Source: an uncultured cyanobacterium
GTDB lineage: Bacteria > Cyanobacteriota > Cyanobacteriia > Cyanobacteriales > Chroococcidiopsidaceae
Direction: 5' to 3'
Length of the DNA stretch: 10,123 bases
NCBI GenBank assembly: GCA_946221495.1
Contig: CAMIFA010000170.1
Coordinates: 1-10,123, forward strand
Of the stretch, positions 6,805-10,123 are shown piece after piece. Both the position numbers and the translations under genes were made by a program. The notes beneath the pieces were generated by a model. The model was not told the origin of the DNA, did no database searches, and saw only the letters and a list, made by a program, of their open reading frames with translations. Each line of letters opens with the position of its first letter. Position 1 is the stretch's first letter.

Positions 6805-7013
6805 TTTAACTAAGTAAGTGAACATAAATAAAATAGAAATAGTTTTTCAGCAATGGGCATAGATTAAGATATCTACTCCCGAAGGAATTTACTTTAATTA
6901 TGGGCTAGATGTCCTACCTAATCTTATTAGTCACATAAAATCGCCGTGATTTAGTAAAATATCACAATCTATGGCAATCCTAAATGATTCGTAAAATCCT
7001 CCCTCCCTTTTTT

Positions 7014-7046
7014 CTTTGCGTTCTTGGCGATTTGGCGGTTCGTTTA
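7014..7046 (-). repeat. Dispersed repeat fragment (CGAACCGCCAA family)
   Basis: Read on the minus strand it gives AAACGAACCGCCAA followed by CGCCAAGAACGCAAAG. The first 14 bases match the MITE interior at 6736-6749 exactly, in opposite orientation. The larE trailer (1054-1072) is a more distant relative. No inverted ends are visible around this copy, so it looks like a fragment or a separate family member. Confidence 0.55.
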
Positions 7047-7055
7047 AAAAACAAC

Positions 7056-7084
7056 TTTCACAATTCAGATAAAATTGGTATATA
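7056..7084 (+). promoter_or_regulatory. Possible sigma70-type promoter for the ABC sugar operon
   Basis: TTTCAC (7056-7061) and TATATA (7079-7084) are separated by 17 bp and lie 31 bp upstream of the ATG at 7116. The -10 box is good and the -35 box is weak. With such A/T-rich DNA this may be chance. No transcription-factor site is certain beside it. Confidence 0.3.
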
Positions 7085-7115
7085 AAGAAATATTTTGTTC
7101 CTTCTCTATTAGCTT

Positions 7116-8378
7116 ATGCGAAAAAATCTTTTATCATTTATTGTACTAATTATATTAGGAATAATTACATTTTCCGGCTGTAGCATAGATAGAAAGATCG
7201 CTGATCACAACTTTGTCACAGTGACACTGAGTGGTTGGAGTAACCTAAATGAGAAACAGCTACTACAACAGGTACTGCATGACTTTGAAGTTAAAAATCC
7301 CAAAATTAAAGTTAAGTATGAGGTAATTGCCGATCAATACATGGATGTCCTCAAGACTAGATTAATTGGGGATACAGCAGCAGACGTATTTTATTTAGAC
7401 GCATTAGAAGCACCAGCATTAATGAGTCCAGATATTCTAGAACCGCTTGATAATTACATTACGCCTAAGTTTGATATTAAAGATTTTGAACCGATATTAC
7501 TTAATGCTTTTCAGCAAAATGGCAAAATCTACGGCTTACCTAAAGATTTTTCGACTTTGGCACTGTTTTATAACAAAAAAGTTTTTGAAACAGCTAATCT
7601 ATCTCAGCCTCCGCAAACTTGGGAACAACTACGCCAATACTCTAAAAAACTCACAATTGATACAAACAAAGATAACAGAATTGAGCAATACGGTTTTGGT
7701 ATCGCCCCAGAATTAGCACGACAATACTTTATGATTAAAGCCTTTGGTGGTGAGTTAATAAATTCCCAAGAAAAACCTGTATTTGCTTCATCAGAAAGTC
7801 TCAAAGGTTTGCAATTAATTATCGATCAATATCGCCAAGATAAATCAGCTGCCCAACCAACGGATGTTGGTACAACCTCGGGAAGCGAAATATTTGGTCA
7901 AAGTAAAGCAGCGATGCTAATTGAAGGTACTTGGTTAATTCCCTACCTGAAACAAACCTTTCCCAAGCTTGAATACGCAACAGCCGAAGTACCTACAGTA
8001 GCTGGTAAAAAAGGAACAATGGCTTATACAGTTGCTTATGTAATGAATAAGCAATCAAAGCATAAATCAGAAGCGTGGCAATTAATTTCTTATCTTACAG
8101 GTAAAGAGGGTATGAAAGCTTGGACGAGTGGCGGATTTGCCTTACCAACTCGTAAATCTGTCGCTGCAGCATTAGGCTATGACAAAAATCGAATTTATTC
8201 ACCATTTATTACTGGCGCAACCTATGCCACTATTTGGCAAGCAGGAAAAAATTTGCCGATTATTCTAACTAATTTTAACAATCAATTTATTAGTGCCATG
8301 CTAGGCGAACAGACTTTAAAAAGTGCTATGACAAAAGCCCAAGAGACTGTAAATAAAGAAATTAAATTAGCAGAATAG
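7116..8378 (+). CDS. Sugar ABC transporter substrate-binding lipoprotein
   Basis: A 420-residue binding protein of the extracellular solute-binding family 1, first gene of an importer operon. The signal peptide MRKNLLSFIVLIILGIITFSGC ends in a lipobox (FSGC, Cys22), so it should be a periplasm-facing lipoprotein. Supporting segments are VTLSGW (35-41), NPKIKVKYEV (61-70), DTAADVFYLDA (86-96), YGLPKDFSTLALFYNKKVFE (139-158) and TWEQLRQYSKKLT (168-180). Asp182-Thr-Asn-Lys-Asp-Asn-Arg-Ile-Glu190 is a Ca2+-loop-like motif in the same place as in the divergent paralogue, to which it is only distantly similar overall. Two permease genes follow, starting 58 bp downstream. The start lacks a clear Shine-Dalgarno, but the signal peptide fixes it. 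Codon use is A/T-rich with no HIP1 site. The substrate is not resolved; oligosaccharide or alpha-glucoside uptake is a reasonable guess. Confidence 0.9.
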   Translation: MRKNLLSFIVLIILGIITFSGCSIDRKIADHNFVTVTLSGWSNLNEKQLLQQVLHDFEVKNPKIKVKYEVIADQYMDVLKTRLIGDTAADVFYLDALEAPALMSPDILEPLDNYITPKFDIKDFEPILLNAFQQNGKIYGLPKDFSTLALFYNKKVFETANLSQPPQTWEQLRQYSKKLTIDTNKDNRIEQYGFGIAPELARQYFMIKAFGGELINSQEKPVFASSESLKGLQLIIDQYRQDKSAAQPTDVGTTSGSEIFGQSKAAMLIEGTWLIPYLKQTFPKLEYATAEVPTVAGKKGTMAYTVAYVMNKQSKHKSEAWQLISYLTGKEGMKAWTSGGFALPTRKSVAAALGYDKNRIYSPFITGATYATIWQAGKNLPIILTNFNNQFISAMLGEQTLKSAMTKAQETVNKEIKLAE

Positions 8379-8436
8379 CATAGGAATTACCTATTTTACT
8401 TTAATTACTTAAAACACAACCTTTATTATTAACAAA

Positions 8437-9318
8437 ATGGTAAATATTAGAAATAAAGAAGCGCTGAATGGTTATATTTTTATGGCTCCTACAATTATCA
8501 TCTTAGGAGCATTTGTAATTTTACCAATTGTGTTTGCAATTCTTCTTGCCTTTCATAAAGTTCAGCCGCTTGGTGAAGTTAGTTACTCTTTTAGAGGTTG
8601 GCGAAACTTTCTCCGCATCACCAATGATGAAAGAGTTTGGATCGCTTTAAAAAATACAATTGAGTATGTAGCGATCGTTGTTCCTGTTCAAACTATACTT
8701 GCTCTTAGTTTAGCTTTAATATTAAATACACAATTAAGAGGGAAAAATTTGTTTCGGGTTATCTTTTTTATGCCAACTATTACATCATCTGCTGTCCTAA
8801 CACTAATTTTTATGTGGATTTGTAATAGTAATGGTTTGTTAAATAATTTTCTTACCCTCTTAAAGCTACCTACTTATAACTGGTTAGGCGATCCTAATGT
8901 TGCCTTAAAAGCAATTATGTTAATGAATATTTGGTCAACTGCTCCTTTATTTATGGTTATATATTTAGCAGCCCTGCAAGATATCCCAGAAACACTTTAT
9001 GAAGCAGCAACAATTGATGGTGCTAGTTGGTGGGATAAGTTTATTTGGATTACGCTACCCTTCTTACAGCCTGTAACATTTTTCATTATTGTGATGGGCA
9101 TTATTGGCACATTTCAGTTATTTGACCAATCTTATATATTTTCAAGTGGTTCTGGTGGTCCGAATAATTCAACTTTGACAGTTGTACTTCTAATTTATCA
9201 ATATGCTTTTAAAAATCTTGATATGGGTTATGCAGCAGCATTAGCTTTAATGCTGGCGTTGCTAATTATGGTTGTCACATTTATTCAGCGTTACTGGTTT
9301 AAAGAAGAATTAAGTTAG
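8437..9318 (+). CDS. Sugar ABC transporter permease, MalF/UgpA type
   Basis: A 293-residue inner-membrane permease of the binding-protein-dependent transport family. Six hydrophobic segments can be seen at about 13-38, 71-98, 107-129, 156-178, 210-235 and 263-285. The cytoplasmic EAA loop (EAATIDGASWW..FIWITLPFL, 189-210) is well conserved and is the docking site for the ATPase subunit. FFMPTITSSAVLTLIFMWI and LFDQSYIFSSGSGGPNNST are typical of the MalF/UgpA branch without the long extra periplasmic domain of E. coli MalF. It would form a heterodimeric channel with the next gene product. The stop codon is ten bases before the next start, consistent with one transcript. Confidence 0.93.
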   Translation: MVNIRNKEALNGYIFMAPTIIILGAFVILPIVFAILLAFHKVQPLGEVSYSFRGWRNFLRITNDERVWIALKNTIEYVAIVVPVQTILALSLALILNTQLRGKNLFRVIFFMPTITSSAVLTLIFMWICNSNGLLNNFLTLLKLPTYNWLGDPNVALKAIMLMNIWSTAPLFMVIYLAALQDIPETLYEAATIDGASWWDKFIWITLPFLQPVTFFIIVMGIIGTFQLFDQSYIFSSGSGGPNNSTLTVVLLIYQYAFKNLDMGYAAALALMLALLIMVVTFIQRYWFKEELS

Positions 9319-9328
9319 AGGATTTGCT

Positions 9329-10123
9329 GTGAATTTTAAATGGGTAAAAGGACTGCTATATGCAATTTTAGTATTATACGCAATTATTACTTTTACACCT
9401 TTTGCTTGGGCGCTTTCTGCCTCTTTTAAACCACTATCAGAAATTATTGCAGGCGGTAGTAACTTTATTCCTCAACAATTTACTTTAGAAAATTACACGC
9501 GAATTTTTAGCCAAGAACCGTTATTTGGGCGTTGGTTATTTAATAGTGTGTTAGTTGCTCTTTGTGTTACTGGGTTCAATTTAATATTTAACTCAATGGC
9601 TGGTTATGCTTTGGCACGAATTAATTTTCCAGGTAATCAAATTTGGTTTTTTATTGTTTTGGCTGTTTTAATGATTCCGGCACAAGTTACGCTAATTCCT
9701 ACTTTTTTAATTTTAAAAGCATTAGGTTGGCTGAATTCTTATCAAGGTTTAATTGTACCGAGTCTTGTAAATGCAACGTTTATATTTATGATGCGGCAAT
9801 TTTTTGTAAGTTTTCCCAAGGATTTAGAAGAAGCAGCAGCACTGGATGGCTTGGGTTACTTAGAAACGTTCTTTCAGATTGTATTACCTTTAGCTAAACC
9901 CGCATTGGCTGCACAGGCGATATTTATTTTTATGGGTTCATGGAATAATTTTTTAACTCCATTGTTAATTATATCTGATGCCGAAATGTTTACTTTACCT
10001 CTTGGTTTGAATACATTTAAGGGGCAATATATCAGTTATTGGAACTATATTATGGCTGCGTCAATGATATTTACATTACCAGTATTAGCTATTTATGCTT
10101 TTTTCAATCGCTACTTTATTCAA
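9329..10123 (+). CDS. Sugar ABC transporter permease, MalG/UgpE type (3' end outside window)
   Basis: Open from a GTG at 9329 to the window edge: 265 codons with no stop. AGAGGA (9317-9322) overlaps the upstream stop codon and lies six bases before the GTG, a good ribosome binding site. Hydrophobic segments are at about 8-30, 69-92, 104-127, 138-157, 191-213 and 240-260. The EAA loop EEAAALDGLGYLETFFQIVLPLAKP (168-191) has the expected D-G and L-P positions. NSVLVALCV, AGYALARINFPG and MIPAQVTLIPTFLI are MalG-family hallmarks. Only some ten C-terminal residues should be missing, judging by the usual length of about 275. It pairs with the MalF-type protein. An ATP-binding subunit could lie just beyond the window or elsewhere. 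Confidence 0.92.
   Translation, partial: MNFKWVKGLLYAILVLYAIITFTPFAWALSASFKPLSEIIAGGSNFIPQQFTLENYTRIFSQEPLFGRWLFNSVLVALCVTGFNLIFNSMAGYALARINFPGNQIWFFIVLAVLMIPAQVTLIPTFLILKALGWLNSYQGLIVPSLVNATFIFMMRQFFVSFPKDLEEAAALDGLGYLETFFQIVLPLAKPALAAQAIFIFMGSWNNFLTPLLIISDAEMFTLPLGLNTFKGQYISYWNYIMAASMIFTLPVLAIYAFFNRYFIQ

Larger units (their letters stand above)
6667..7115. other. Divergent intergenic region between two binding-protein genes
   Basis: 449 bp without a gene. It holds the MITE-like element (6711-6804), a second dispersed-repeat fragment (7014-7046), a possible promoter for the rightward operon (7056-7084) and a weak palindrome, GTGAT (6946-6950) with ATCAC (6961-6965), that could be an operator. 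The stretch 6840-6945 shows nothing recognisable. Both divergent sugar-binding genes must draw their promoters from here. Confidence 0.6.

Noticed and set aside
6667..6825. N-terminal extension of the minus-strand binding protein to an ATG at 6825
   Set aside because: It reads through the inverted-repeat element and puts 53 unrelated residues before a clear lipoprotein signal peptide; the ATG at 6666 fits better.
6946..6965. GTGAT-N10-ATCAC palindrome as an operator between the divergent genes
   Set aside because: Only five perfect pairs and no match to a regulator motif I can name with confidence; mentioned in the intergenic entry only.
8380..8397. ATAGG/CCTAT stem followed by TTTT between the binding-protein and permease genes, as an attenuator
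   Set aside because: Only five mostly A/T pairs with a five-base loop and four Ts; too weak to separate from chance in A/T-rich DNA.
9643..9897. 84-codon open frame inside the second permease
   Set aside because: Different frame from the well-supported MalG-type protein, Cys/Phe-rich and without any recognisable feature; a shadow of the real gene.

Overview
The window looks like filamentous-type cyanobacterial DNA. It carries at least eleven copies of the HIP1 octamer GCGATCGC (starting at 348, 649, 1843, 2871, 2953, 2984, 4571, 5127, 5378, 5544 and 5975), and short dispersed repeats of the kind common in Nostoc-like genomes. The protein set (LarE, NucS-domain protein, Glk-type glucokinase, lipoprotein sugar-binding proteins) fits. 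The genus call is inference.

Layout. 1-193: a GC-rich repeat, no gene. 230-1054: a LarE-type PP-loop sulfur transferase. 1054-1115: an inverted-orientation relative of the opening repeat. 1136-1813: an unassigned class I methyltransferase-like protein. 1921-3565: a decaying block, made of a NucS/RecB-like nuclease cut by one in-frame TGA, an antitoxin-like gene that lost its N-terminus to a TAA, and a PIN-domain (VapC-like) toxin broken by a frameshift, a TGA and a compensating frameshift. 3685-5401: a tight pair, histidine phosphatase then glucokinase. 5413-6666 (minus): a lipoprotein solute-binding protein, convergent with glucokinase. 6667-7115: a divergent intergenic region with a 94-bp MITE-like element (13-bp inverted ends, 5-bp flanking direct repeats) and a second dispersed-repeat fragment. 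7116-end: an ABC sugar importer operon of solute-binding lipoprotein, MalF-type permease and MalG-type permease, the last cut by the window end.

Functionally, the right half is about sugar uptake and activation. Two different binding lipoproteins could present sugars to permeases, and glucokinase would phosphorylate the glucose released. No ATP-binding subunit is present, so the importer probably uses one encoded elsewhere. The ABC operon is A/T-rich and has no HIP1 site in more than 4 kb.

I did not find a convincing undescribed system. The most informative signals are the cluster of five disabling lesions in about 900 bp over a nuclease and a toxin-antitoxin pair, and the MITE-like insertion just upstream of the minus-strand binding-protein gene.
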